DNA from: JAFNAG01 sp963739235
GTDB taxonomy: Bacteria > Acidobacteriota > UBA6911
Length of the DNA stretch: 64,000 nt
Assembly (NCBI GenBank): GCA_963739235.1
Contig: CAVTZY010000050.1
Span: 99,022 to 163,021 of the forward strand
Direction: 5' to 3'
The position numbers and the translations under genes are program-made. Below the pieces are notes generated by a model. It was not told the origin of the DNA and ran no database searches. It worked only from the letters and a program-made list of their open reading frames with translations. Shown piece by piece: positions 7,623-17,743 of this stretch. Numbering within the stretch: the first letter of the stretch is position 1; each line of letters opens with the position of its first letter.

Positions 7623-7868
7623 TCAAAGATTTTCCTTTTCCAAGTGCAGGTAAACGGCTTTAAGGAACAGGTGCAGTTCGTCCTGAGACTCGGTTTCCGA
7701 ACCTGCGTCGGTCTCAGCGGATTCCGCTTCCGGCAGAGGTCTGGAATCGTTGCCTTCGGCACCGTCCATCGACGCCTGTGTTTTTTGTTCGTGCAGGCCT
7801 TTCAATCTTTTCCCGGACCTATCCACTTTTGTCACAGCCACCCTCTTTGGCGGAAAATGCCCAGCCAT
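7623..7868 (-). CDS. Small acidic-tailed hypothetical protein
   Basis: 81 codons starting MAGHFPPKRVAVTKVDRSGK and ending in an acidic region and a helix (ELHLFLKAVYLHLEKENL). It lies 108 bp upstream of the deoxyribosyltransferase fusion on the same strand, so it may be the first gene of that operon. The ribosome site is weak, and no family is recognised. It could be a small adaptor or an accidental frame; codon use is not decisive by eye. Confidence 0.35.
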   Translation of the reverse strand: MAGHFPPKRVAVTKVDRSGKRLKGLHEQKTQASMDGAEGNDSRPLPEAESAETDAGSETESQDELHLFLKAVYLHLEKENL

Positions 7869-8158
7869 CTGGAGGCCTCGCGCCCGTGTCCCCCGAACGA
7901 GCGAGACCCGACGGCGGGGCATTCACCAATTCATCGTAATCAGGTCAAGTAACATCCGGGGTCATTCCCGGCTTGGCTTTCCCTTATGCGGCAGCGTAAG
8001 GTGGGTTCGCTTGTGCGATCAGCGCCCGGGAGGTCCGATTGTGGTTGCAGAAACCTGACTGTTTGTAGTAGGTTAGCTGAGTTCATCCATACTTCCCCTG
8101 CCGGATGGACGATCCGTGATCATTGTCTACACAATCGAGTACCGTTGGGACTACGCCC

Positions 8159-9191
8159 ATGCCGCGCAACGATCAGGTGACGCGCCAGTGGTTCCTGCTC
8201 CAGGCTTTGGAGAAGCCCGGCGGGGCAACGATCGAAGATGCTCGCACACGCGCTGCCGGAGGACTATTCCTGCCACATGCGCACGATCCGGCGCGACCTC
8301 CAGGCGCTGGAGGCGCGCTTCCCGGTCTACACCGACCGGGTCGACGGGCAGGTGCGCTGGAAGCTCGTGGAGGGTTTCAGCCGGGTGCCGGCGGTGCAGT
8401 TTTCGGCCACGGAGCTGTTGGCGCTGGTTTTCACCCGCGACCTGGCGCAGCCGTTGGAGGGGACGCCGATCAAGGAGTCGATCGATTCCGCGCTGGCGAA
8501 GGCCTCGAGCGCCCTGCCGGCGGGCGCGGATGAATTCGTGCGGGGCCTGCAGGGTTGGTTCTCCGCCGGCATTGGCCCGCACAAGAGCTACCGGGAGCAC
8601 CGCGACAAGATCGACCAGCTGGCCCGCGCGATCAGGAAGCACCGCACCGTGGAGATGCGTTACTACACGGCGTCGCGCGACAAGACCACGCGCCGCAAGG
8701 TGGACCCGTACCACATCTGGTATGCGGCGGGCGCGTTGTACCTGATCGGCTACTGCCACCTGCGCAGCAACGTGCGCATGTTCGCCATCGACCGCATTGT
8801 GACGCTGACGATCACAAACCTCCCCTGCCAAATGCCCCTCGGCTTCAACGTGGAAGAGTATGTTAAAAACGCCCTGACCGTGATGGTCGGCGGCTCGCAG
8901 ATTGATGTGGAACTCCGCTTCGACAAGAAAACCACCGCCTGGGCCAAAGACCGCATCTGGCACCCCAGCCAAAAAGCCACGATTGGCAAGGACGGCTGCC
9001 TAACCCTAGTGCTCCAGGTAGCCGACACCCCCGAACTAATCGGCTGGATCCTGAGCTTCGGCCCCGGCGTTCAAGTTGTGCGACCTGGTATATTGCGAAA
9101 CAAAGTCATATTGGCGGCCGCTGAGATTGCCGGAAGAAAATTGACCTCGGATGTCACGTCCATCGTCAATGATGCTGTTCAGATGCGATAG
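8159..9191 (+). pseudogene. WYL-domain transcriptional regulator, one-base frameshift in the HTH
   Basis: The frame from ATG 8159 reads MPRNDQVTRQWFLLQALEKP, GGATIED and then goes wrong. The frame from about 8240 reads LAHALPEDYSCHMRTIRRDL, QALEARFP and continues to 9191. Removing one G in GAAGATGCTCGC near 8240 joins them into a standard HTH-WYL-WCX protein of about 343 residues. The WYL part is RKHRTVEMRYYTASRDKTTR, RKVDPYHIWYAAGALYLIGY. Such regulators commonly sit at the edge of defence islands and repress them until a nucleic-acid or nucleotide ligand appears (for example BrxR and CapW). This one is divergent from the nucleotide operon and precedes the helicase. Either the gene is broken or the consensus has an extra base. 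Confidence 0.8.
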
Positions 9192-9318
9192 GCATTTCCA
9201 TCGCTAGCGGGAGAGTACATCGCCCCAGGTTGTGGCATAGAACCGATGTCATGGAATCCAGGGTGGTTCCGTCGCCTGTCGAAGAGACCACAAGGGAACG
9301 ATAAGCAGGAGATCATCA

Positions 9319-11880
9319 ATGATGGGTCCCGGAATAGGAATTCTTACCAAACTTGCTAATGAGAGTGGATTCGGAATCCTGGGTCAATGCACACTGCCCG
9401 GCCAGGAGGCCCAGTATGAGCCTGTTCCCGCTCAAATCAATGAACGAATAAAAGACCTTCTTCATAAAAAATACCCGCTGGGGCTCTACAAATATCAGAG
9501 CCAGGCCATTACCGAAGCTCTCGCCGGCCGCGATATCTGTCTCGCGACCTCCACGGCGTCGGGAAAGAGCCTCGTATTTATGACGGTTGCGCTTGAGATT
9601 CTCTTGCGTGACCCGATGGCCAAGGTCCTGGCATTCTATCCGGTTCGCGCACTCATTCAGGATCAAATGGACAAATGGCACTCCCTTCTGGATCCCATAA
9701 ACATCCAACTGGGATACATCGATGGCGGCGTGCCGGTCGAACAACGCCTCCGAATTCTCGCGCGCTCCCGCGTGGTTTTAATGACGCCGGATGTGGCTCA
9801 TGCGTGGCTCATGAGCAAAGTAAATCATCGGTACGTTGACATGTTCCTGCGCAGGATGCGGTTGCTGGTGCTTGACGAGTCCCACGTCTACGACGGCGTT
9901 TTCGGCACAAACATGGCATATTTTCTGCGCCGCTTGCGTGCGTTCGCCGCCAACCACCAAATAATCTGCAGCACTGCAACTATAGGCGAACCCTCTGATT
10001 TCATGGAGAAGCTGGTCGGCCGCTCCATGCGTATTTTTGACATCGATGAAGACTCGAGTGCGCGGCCGCAGAAATCGGTCCTGCTTTGCAGGAGTAAGAG
10101 CGGCGAACCCTTTGAGAATGCGGTTGAATTGCTGAAAAAGCTGGCCGATCTCGACGGCGCCAGGTTCCTCGCCTTTGGCGATTCCCGCAAGATGGTTGAA
10201 CGCATCGTCGCCGCAACATTGCGGCAGAAAAAATCAGCTTCCGACGAGCCCGAACCTGATGAGGATACGGAAGAAGGTGATGAGGAAGCGAACCAGTGGG
10301 AATCCTCTCTGCCCGATCTTCCGAGGATTTTGCCATATCGCGCCGGCTACGAGGCTGAGGACAGAAGGGAGATTCAAGACGCGCTTGCCCACGGCGGATT
10401 GGCCGGCGTCGTATCTACAAGCGCTCTGGAACTCGGCCTGGATATCGGTGAGATTAAGGTAGTTGTGCTCTTGAACACGCCACCTACCGTCAAGGCGTTC
10501 CACCAGCGTCTGGGAAGAGCCGGGAGACGCAGTCCAGCAGTCTGCCTTGCGCTGGATGACCAGGAGAATATCCAATCTCTGGAGGAGCACCTTGCGCGCA
10601 AAATGGAGCCCAGCTGGCTCTATTTGGAAAACCGCTATATTCAGTATGCAAATGCCCTCTACGCGGCCCAGGAATTATCCTCGGCAGGACGAGATGTAGT
10701 CCCACAAGACGTTTTTGCCAACCTGCCCGCAGGATTTATGAAATTCCTGGAGAACGAATTGAATCCTGCGGACGTTGTCCCTTCCGACTTGTATCCACTA
10801 AAGCAAAGAGCCGCGTCAGGGAACCCCCATCTCGAGTTCCCTATCCGCAGCCAAATGGAGCAGGATTTCAAGGTCTCGACCTTCCCGGGAGCTCGGCTTG
10901 GAAGCCTGTCATTTTCCCAAGTGCTGCGCGAGGCATATCCAGGAGCGATTTACTATTACATGGCTCGCGCCTACCGGGTTCGCAGGTTCAGCTATCGGAA
11001 TGGCGAGATTAAGGCCACGCGTGAAAGGCAATGGACAACGCGACCATTTGCGCAGTCAATGGTATTTCCTCGATTCCGCGGTGGGACATTGTATCTTGCC
11101 AAGTCTGATGTCGGATTTCTAGCGGAGACGGAAGTTCAGGTCAGCGAGCGCGTTACTGGCTTTGAAGAGTCACGGGGGCCCAATCGCATGAGTCATGAAT
11201 ATGGCCCCGATTCTGAGTTTCATCAATCGCCAATTAACCGTTTCTTTCTGACCACCGGGGTGTGTTGGTATTTCCCCAAACGGGAGCACGTTTCCGAAGT
11301 CCTGGCAGCGGCGCTATGCCACGCCTTTAGCCACCTTTGCGGTGTGCAGGACCGAGACCTCGGCATCGGCATGTTTCACTCGCGTGTGAGCCCACTTGGA
11401 GAATCAACTTGCCAAGGGATGTCCATCTACGACTCAACAAACGGGAGTTTGCGCCTGACTCAAAGACTCGCCGAAAGATTTGCGGAAGTGATCGAACTCG
11501 CAGGCGACATGCAATTGAAATCGGGAAATGGAGATGTAGCGAGAGATTTGAAGGCCCTGAAGCGCCTTGTCCGTGACCTGACACCATCAGGCCCGATGTC
11601 CGCATCTGAATTGCCCGGAGCTGGGGAGGACTCGATAATTACCATAGCACCCGGCCAGCGTGCGATGTATCGCCACGAGGACGGATGCCAGGAAGTTGAG
11701 GTCATTGGTCACCGATACACCCCTCGTGGCTTGATGCTGCAGTTGCGGTCTGCCAAAGAGGGGACCACTTGGATGGCGGCATCACAGTGCATCGAGCCGA
11801 TCCACGGCATCACAAAGATGATCCGCCTCAACCTGGTCACCGGTGACACGGAACCACTCGAGCCGGAGCTACAGGCATGA
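9319..11880 (+). CDS. YprA/Hrq1-like DEAD-box helicase lacking the C-terminal cysteine cluster
   Basis: 853 residues from ATG 9319 with CAGGAG upstream. Helicase motifs in order: ATSTASGKSL (I, residues about 76-85), LVLDESHVYDG (II), CSTATIG (III), STSALELGLDIG (V), HQRLGRAGRR (VI). The arrangement and the C-terminal domain (LCGVQDRDLGIG, then GMSIYDSTNGSLRLTQRLAE) resemble YprA/MrfA/Hrq1 helicases and their DUF1998 region. However, the four-Cys metal site usual there is not seen. An acidic loop (DEPEPDEDTEEGDEE) splits the second RecA domain. It probably unwinds DNA 3' to 5'. It follows a WYL regulator and precedes an SNF2 helicase, a defence-island setting; DISARM DrmA is a distant comparison, not an assignment. 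Confidence 0.8.
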   Translation: MMGPGIGILTKLANESGFGILGQCTLPGQEAQYEPVPAQINERIKDLLHKKYPLGLYKYQSQAITEALAGRDICLATSTASGKSLVFMTVALEILLRDPMAKVLAFYPVRALIQDQMDKWHSLLDPINIQLGYIDGGVPVEQRLRILARSRVVLMTPDVAHAWLMSKVNHRYVDMFLRRMRLLVLDESHVYDGVFGTNMAYFLRRLRAFAANHQIICSTATIGEPSDFMEKLVGRSMRIFDIDEDSSARPQKSVLLCRSKSGEPFENAVELLKKLADLDGARFLAFGDSRKMVERIVAATLRQKKSASDEPEPDEDTEEGDEEANQWESSLPDLPRILPYRAGYEAEDRREIQDALAHGGLAGVVSTSALELGLDIGEIKVVVLLNTPPTVKAFHQRLGRAGRRSPAVCLALDDQENIQSLEEHLARKMEPSWLYLENRYIQYANALYAAQELSSAGRDVVPQDVFANLPAGFMKFLENELNPADVVPSDLYPLKQRAASGNPHLEFPIRSQMEQDFKVSTFPGARLGSLSFSQVLREAYPGAIYYYMARAYRVRRFSYRNGEIKATRERQWTTRPFAQSMVFPRFRGGTLYLAKSDVGFLAETEVQVSERVTGFEESRGPNRMSHEYGPDSEFHQSPINRFFLTTGVCWYFPKREHVSEVLAAALCHAFSHLCGVQDRDLGIGMFHSRVSPLGESTCQGMSIYDSTNGSLRLTQRLAERFAEVIELAGDMQLKSGNGDVARDLKALKRLVRDLTPSGPMSASELPGAGEDSIITIAPGQRAMYRHEDGCQEVEVIGHRYTPRGLMLQLRSAKEGTTWMAASQCIEPIHGITKMIRLNLVTGDTEPLEPELQA

Positions 11881-12002
11881 TGCTCCCTGAAGAAACATAT
11901 CTGGGGCAAGCTCGCGCGGGCGCGGAATTTCCAATTGATAGCGATTCCTGTCATCCCCTGGCCATTAGTGAAACCGTGCTGAATCCGAAGATCGCGGCAT
12001 GA
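11877..12002 (+). CDS. Short ORF coupled to the helicase, possibly a truncated gene
   Basis: The helicase stop sits in ATGA, and the ATG opens 41 codons (MMLPEETYLGQARAGAEFPI, then DSDSCHPLAISETVLNPKIAA). The 4-bp overlap is the same coupling used elsewhere in this island, so a genuine downstream gene once started here. Nothing recognisable follows in the next 340 bp. It may be a small accessory protein or the stump of a deleted nuclease gene. Confidence 0.35.
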   Translation: MMLPEETYLGQARAGAEFPIDSDSCHPLAISETVLNPKIAA

Positions 12003-12340
12003 ATTCACCTCCACACTGTCCTGGACGCACTATAATGTGAGCTTCAGCCTTGACGTTGTTTCGAAACTCCATGCCCAGGGGCACGGTCGGGACACGTCCT
12101 ATCTTGACACGCGCTCTGGACGAGGTTCCCAAAGATGCATAGGGATCGGTGTTGCCGTTGGCTCATATGACAGCGATTTGATATTGCATTTCATGCGGGT
12201 GCAAGCCTCAGTTACTCGATGGGATTTCCGTGGTAACGCTGATACGTCCAATGCCCATGATCTTCGGGAACTTCAAAACGGCTGGGATTTGCTGGTGCGG
12301 AGATCCGCTCAATAACATCCTGCCGTCCGGGCTCTAGAAT
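12003..12340. other. Intergenic gap in the defence island
   Basis: About 340 bp with several short frames and none that I recognise. It could hold the promoter of the SNF2 gene, or debris of the gene whose start survives at 11877. No repeats or terminators were noticed. Confidence 0.35.
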
Positions 12341-15191
12341 ATGGATCTGACCGATTTTCACGCCAAATACTACGCGCACGAGCTGACCAGGAGACGCTCT
12401 GTCCGACAGCATGGAGAAGCTCGCCGGTGCGGTCGCAAGCGCGCAAGTGGACCTGAATCCCCATCAGGTGGACGCGGCTCTCTTCGCGTTTCATTCGCCA
12501 CTTTCAAAAGGCGCGGTCCTGGCCGACGAGGTTGGTCTCGGAAAGACCATTGAGGCGGGGCTGGTCCTGTCCCAGAAGTGGGCGGAGCGAAAGCGGCGTG
12601 TTTTGGTAATTACCCCCGCCAATCTGCGCAAGCAATGGCACCAGGAACTGACCGAGAAATTCTTCCTGCCCTGCCGGATCCTGGAAACGAGGTCCTATAA
12701 CGAAGCGATCCATGCCGGCAACTTCCGGCCATTCGAGCCGGCAGACGCCATCGTTATCTGTTCCTATCAGTTCGCCCGCGGCAAAGCCGCCGAGGTCGCC
12801 AACACACCCTGGGACCTCGTAGTAATCGATGAAGCTCATCGGCTGCGCAACGTTTACAAGCCTGCCAACGTCATTGCTAATACGCTCAAGTTGGCGCTGA
12901 AGGAGCGCCACAAGCTTCTTCTTACCGCCACACCGCTGCAGAACTCGCTGCTCGAACTCTTCGGCTTGGTCAGCTTCATCGACGAGCGCACCTTCGGCGA
13001 TCTGAAGAGCTTCCGTGAGCAGTTTTCCAATCTGAGCCAGCAGCAGGTCTTCCAAACTCTCAAGGCGCGTCTCAAGCCGGTTTGTCATCGCACCTTGCGC
13101 CGGCAGGTGACCTCCTACATCCCATTCACCAGACGGATGCCCCTCGTTGAGGAGTTTACGCCGGAGGAAAGTGAAGATCGCCTGTACGACCTGGTCTCCG
13201 AATACTTGCGCCGTCCCAATCTTCAGGCGCTTCCGGCCGGCCAGCGCACGCTGATGACGCTAGTACTGCGCAAGTTGCTCGCGTCCTCGAGTTTCGCGAT
13301 CGCCGGTGCGTTGAATTCCATCTCGAAAAGGCTCAAAGCCAAGCTGCGCGCTCAGGAACCGCCCGAAGCCCTGGACCAGGAACTGGGCCAGGATTACGAA
13401 GCCCTGGACGCAACCGCCGAAGAATGGCAGGAAGAGCAATCCCCAGAGCCCCTCTCCGCAGCGGATCGCGCTGCCCTCGAGGCTGAAATCGCCGACCTGG
13501 ACGACTTCGCCCTCCTTGCCACTTCCATCGAGCACAACGCCAAAGGCACGGCGCTGCTCAAAGCCCTGCACATCGCCATGGACAAGGCGGCGGAACTGGG
13601 AGCGGAGCAGAAGGCGATCATCTTCACCGAATCACGCCGCACTCAAAGTTACCTGCTGCGCGTGCTTGCAGACAGCCCATGGGGGAAGGGCATCGCACTT
13701 TTCAACGGATCCAACACTGATGAGCGTTCGCGGGCCATCTATGCCGCCTGGTTGGACCGACATCGGGGCAGCGACCGCGTCACTGGATCGCGCACTGCCG
13801 ACATGCGTTCCGCCCTGGTCGATTATTTCCGTGAGCAAGGACAGATCATGATCGCCACCGAAGCCGGCGCGGAGGGCATCAATCTCCAGTTCTGTTCGCT
13901 GGTGGTCAACTACGATCTGCCATGGAATCCGCAGCGTATCGAACAGAGGATCGGACGCTGCCATCGCTACGGTCAGAAGCACGATGTGGTGGTGGTGAAC
14001 TTCCTCAATCGGAAGAACGAAGCCGACCAGCGCGTCTTCCAGCTCCTCTCCGAAAAATTCAAGCTTTTTGAGGGCGTATTCGGGGCCAGCGACGAGGTGC
14101 TCGGCGCCATCGAGTCCGGGGTCGACTTCGAGAAGCGCATCAACGACATCTATCAGCGTTGCCGCAAGACCGAGGAGATCAGGAGCGCCTTCGACCAGCT
14201 GCAGCTCGAGCTGAGTTCCGAAATCAACGAAACCATGACTCAGACCCGCCGCAAGCTGCTGGAAAACTTCGACGATGAAGTCCGCGAAAAGCTGCGGGTG
14301 CAGGATGAAACCTCCAAGGCAGTTCTCAACCGTTTCGAACAACTCCTCATGCGTCTCACCCGTCACGAGCTGGACGGCCATGCGGAGTTTTTGAGTGATT
14401 CATCCTTCCGATTGCTCGCATCGCCCTTTGGCGGCGGGATTCCTCTCGGTCTCTACGAGCTGCCCCGGCGTTCGAGCGAGGCCCACACCTACCGCTTGAA
14501 TCATCCGCTGGCCGAGGCTGTGGTCGCCCAGGCGAGGAGCCGCGAGCTGTCGCCCGCGGAAATTCAATTCGATTACGGCGAGTACGAAGGCAAAATCAGC
14601 ATTCTCGAAGACCTCCGTGGGCATAGCGGCTATCTTTCTCTATCTCTGTTCACGGTCGAGTCCCTCGATCAGGCGGAAGACCATATAATTGTCGCCGCAG
14701 TCCTGGAGGGCGGGCAGCAGTTGGATGAAGAAGCCGCGCGCCGGCTTCTGTCGCTTCCGGGTCAGGTGCGCCATGGAGTATCGCCGGCAATACCCAATAA
14801 TCTCGACGAAATTACCCAGCAGCGCCAGGCAGGGATTCAGAACGACATTTCCGCACGCAACGCCCGGTTATTTGAAGCGGAAGCAGAAAAACTCGAGAGC
14901 TGGGCAGATGATCTGAAACTTGGCCTGGAACGCGAGATCAAGGAGCTTGACCGGCAGATCAAGGAAGCGCGCCGCGCCGCCACCGCAGCCCCAACTCTGG
15001 AGGAGAAGCTGGCCGGCCAAAAGCAGATCAAGGCGCTGGAATCCCAACGCAACGAAAAACGCCGCTCGCTGTTTGAAGCGCAGGACGAAGTCGACAAGCA
15101 GCGTGATCAGCTCATCGCGGATATAGAAGGCAAGCTTGGGCAGAGAACCTCATTATCCCGGCTGTTTGAAATCCAATGGAAGCTAAGATAA
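12341..15191 (+). pseudogene. SNF2-family helicase/translocase with an early one-base frameshift
   Basis: From ATG 12341 the frame reads MDLTDFHAKYYAHELTRR and then leaves register. The frame from about 12396 reads DALSDSMEKL, AGAVASAQVDLNPHQVDAALF and stays open to 15191. Both parts match the usual N-terminus of this defence-associated SNF2 family, so one base is inserted near 12393. If that is real, initiation at ATG 12411 could still give a nearly complete 926-residue protein. Motifs: ADEVGLGKTIEAG (I), VVIDEAHRLRN (II), LLLTATPLQNS (III), TEAGAEGINLQ (V), QRIGRCHRYGQ (VI). A long C-terminal coiled coil (about 800-910) follows. It would translocate on duplex DNA. DISARM DrmD is the closest functional analogue I can name; equivalence is not shown. 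Confidence 0.8.
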
Positions 15192-15202
15192 CCGGAGGGC
15201 GT

Positions 15203-15379
15203 ATGGAGACACCATCGCGCAAGCTATCAGAAAAGATCATCGCCAGACTGGTTCACGAAGGGCTGCTGACGGAGAAGGAAGGCAAGAAAATGCTGCCAGA
15301 TCTTGCCGAGGGGAAGTTGAAGCCGGAGGATTGGTATTTGCCCTTCGACGTCAGCGACGAGAAGGGAGCCAAGAAATGA
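15203..15379 (+). CDS. Small helical protein between SNF2 and Rad50-like genes
   Basis: 58 residues from ATG 15203, directly after GGAGGGCGT: METPSRKLSEKIIARLVHEG, then LLTEKEGKKMLPDLAEGKLK and a C-terminus PEDWYLPFD. It is highly charged with two predicted helices and no known domain. Its stop overlaps the start of the Rad50-like gene by ATGA, so the two are translationally coupled and it is likely a subunit or adaptor of that ATPase. The family is not recognised. Confidence 0.65.
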   Translation: METPSRKLSEKIIARLVHEGLLTEKEGKKMLPDLAEGKLKPEDWYLPFDVSDEKGAKK

Positions 15380-17685
15380 GCGATAGTGGGCTGAAACAAC
15401 TCACGGTCGAACATCTTCGTGGTTCCGTCGTACCGTTTATACTGCCATTCGAGAAAGGTAAGAAGCTCACCATCATCTATGGCGAAAACGGGTCCGGCAA
15501 ATCGACGATCTGCGATGCTTTCGAGTTTTTGGGGAAAGGCAAGGTTGGCTCTCTGGAAAATCGTGGATTGGGCAAGACCAATTCCTATTGGTGTTCGCTC
15601 GGCAAGAAATCCTCCGACGTTGCCGTCAGTCTACAAACCACGAGTGCCGCCTGCCGCGCAATTATCGGGAAGGGAGGCGTAGTCGCGATGCCGGCCGATG
15701 CGCGCCCATGCGTGGCGATCCTCCGCAAAACCCAGATCCAGTCCGTTATGCAGGCGACGCCGGCGGATCGCTACGCACTGATAAACCCGTTCATCGATAT
15801 CAGCGGCATAGAAGCCTCCGAGGCGGCTCTCCGGCAGCTAATTCGTGACCTCAAAAATAGCCGACAGGTAGCGATCGCACGGGTTCAGGAAAACGAAGAT
15901 ACCATTCGACAATTCTGGGAGGCAGCTGGCAAACCGATCAGGGACCCATTTGCCTGGGCTACTGCCGAAGCCGGTCGCTCGACTGAAATCTTCGACACCG
16001 AGATCGCCGCGCTTGGAGCACTCCACATAGCATATGGCCGCTTGTCAGACTACCCTGAACGTCTGAGGATCGCTGAAGACGCTCTGAGTAAGGCACATAG
16101 CTCTACACTCGCAGCCAAGAAGCGGGTTGAGGCATGTCTCCAGAGCATCTCGCAGGATGCGCAAGAAGTGGTAGGTGTCCTTGAAGCTGCACGAGCATAC
16201 CTTGCCAAATACCCAACACCGACGATCTGCCCTCTCTGCGAAAGTCCGGAGAAGGTCGCAGGCTTGGCAGATCGAATTTCAGGGCGCCTCACTTCATTCT
16301 CCTCTCTCCAAACTGCCCAAGCTCAGGCGACCACTGCCGAGCATGTCGAGCAACGGGCCAAACAGCAATTGCAGATTTTGACGGAAGGTGCCAAGCAGTG
16401 CGCCGCTGATTTTGAAAAGGTCCGTGCTGAGCACGGTTGGCCGACTGATGTTATGCTTCCCTCCTCATCTGCTCCTCATGACAGTGCCTCGTTAAAAATG
16501 TGGTTGGATGCTTCAGGCAAACTGCCAGACCAGTGGAAAAAGGCTGAGGCCACCCGACATGATAAGAAGCAGTTCGTCAGCACGCTTAAGACCGCTCTGA
16601 AAACCTGGGAGGACAACACCAAGGCGCAGAGGGACCTCGACCGCTTGCTTCCGCGCCTGGAAAAGGCCCTTGAGATTGTGGAGGACGAGCGGCGGCTCTT
16701 TACTGACAGTATCCTGGCCCAAATCGCCGGGGAGGTAGGACGCCTTTATGAAGCCGTTCATCCGGGTGAGGGGCTTAACAAGATTAGCCTTGAGCTTGAT
16801 CCTAACAAGCGTGCATCACTGGAGATCAATGCCAGTTTCTGTGGCAAGAGCACGCGTCCTCAGGCATATTTCAGCGACTCTCATCTTGACACGTTAGGTT
16901 TGTGCATCTTTCTTGCGCTTTCCGCCATGGATCAGCAGGAAGGCACGATTCTGGTTTTGGATGATGTGCTTGCAAGCGTGGACGAACCTCACGTCGAGCG
17001 CCTCATCGAAATGCTCTACTCTGAGGCGATAAAGTTCCGACACTGCATCATCACGACTCATTACCGTCCCTGGAAACAGAAATTGCGTTGGGGCTGGCTC
17101 CAAAATGGGCAGTGCCAGTTCGTGGAACTCGCGAAGTGGACGCCCTCAAGCGGGCTGACGCACATTCGTAGCATCCCTGACATTCAGCGCCTCAGGGACC
17201 TTCTTGCAGAATCACCTCCGGACCCTCAGTTGGTATGCGCCAAAGCAGGGGTCATTCTTGAGGCGGCTCTCGATTTTCTTACTCTGACCTACGAATGCTC
17301 CGTGCCTCGGCGCCAGGGCAGTCTCTACACTTTGGGTGACCTTTTGCCGGCTGTTGATAAAAAACTCCGGCAGGCACTCAGAATTGAAGTGCTGACGGGC
17401 AAAGATGCCATCGGCGCGGCGACATACAAATCAGTGAACTTGGTGCACTTGTTGGACGAACTGACACGGATTGCTCAAGCGAGGAACGTGTTCGGTTGCC
17501 ACTTTAATGAACTGTCGTTCGATATGCTCGATGCTGATGCCACCGCCTTCGGGGAGCAGGTTCTCGAGCTGATGGACGTGCTGACCGATGATGAGGCCGG
17601 TTGGCCTAGAAATAGCAAGTCAGGCCAATACTGGGCGACCGCGGGCGAAACGCGTAAACTGTACCCGTTCAAGAAGCCTTCATAA
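15376..17685 (+). CDS. Rad50/SMC-like ATPase with a CxxC hook
   Basis: 769 residues. Walker A is IIYGENGSGKSTICDAFEF (residues about 33-51). A long coiled coil is interrupted near residue 285 by ICPLCESPEKVAG, a CxxC pair like the zinc hook of Rad50. Walker B and D-loop follow as ILVLDDVLASVDEPH, and the switch His as IITTHYRPW. Beyond the ATPase head there is an extra domain of about 170 residues (EAALDFLTLTYECSVPRRQG onward) that I do not recognise. ABC ATPases of this form act on DNA ends as dimers, usually with a nuclease partner. The start overlaps the small protein by ATGA, and an OLD-like gene follows after 58 bp. Confidence 0.8.
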   Translation: MSDSGLKQLTVEHLRGSVVPFILPFEKGKKLTIIYGENGSGKSTICDAFEFLGKGKVGSLENRGLGKTNSYWCSLGKKSSDVAVSLQTTSAACRAIIGKGGVVAMPADARPCVAILRKTQIQSVMQATPADRYALINPFIDISGIEASEAALRQLIRDLKNSRQVAIARVQENEDTIRQFWEAAGKPIRDPFAWATAEAGRSTEIFDTEIAALGALHIAYGRLSDYPERLRIAEDALSKAHSSTLAAKKRVEACLQSISQDAQEVVGVLEAARAYLAKYPTPTICPLCESPEKVAGLADRISGRLTSFSSLQTAQAQATTAEHVEQRAKQQLQILTEGAKQCAADFEKVRAEHGWPTDVMLPSSSAPHDSASLKMWLDASGKLPDQWKKAEATRHDKKQFVSTLKTALKTWEDNTKAQRDLDRLLPRLEKALEIVEDERRLFTDSILAQIAGEVGRLYEAVHPGEGLNKISLELDPNKRASLEINASFCGKSTRPQAYFSDSHLDTLGLCIFLALSAMDQQEGTILVLDDVLASVDEPHVERLIEMLYSEAIKFRHCIITTHYRPWKQKLRWGWLQNGQCQFVELAKWTPSSGLTHIRSIPDIQRLRDLLAESPPDPQLVCAKAGVILEAALDFLTLTYECSVPRRQGSLYTLGDLLPAVDKKLRQALRIEVLTGKDAIGAATYKSVNLVHLLDELTRIAQARNVFGCHFNELSFDMLDADATAFGEQVLELMDVLTDDEAGWPRNSKSGQYWATAGETRKLYPFKKPS

Positions 17686-17743
17686 AACGATTGCAGCAAT
17701 GAATTGAACGAACCGAGTTGCCTCTTTGAGAGGGGAACACACC

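Noticed and set aside
13632..14381. A 249-codon minus-strand frame within the SNF2 gene
   Set aside because: It is antisense to helicase motifs V and VI, with no ribosome site and no family resemblance; treated as a shadow.
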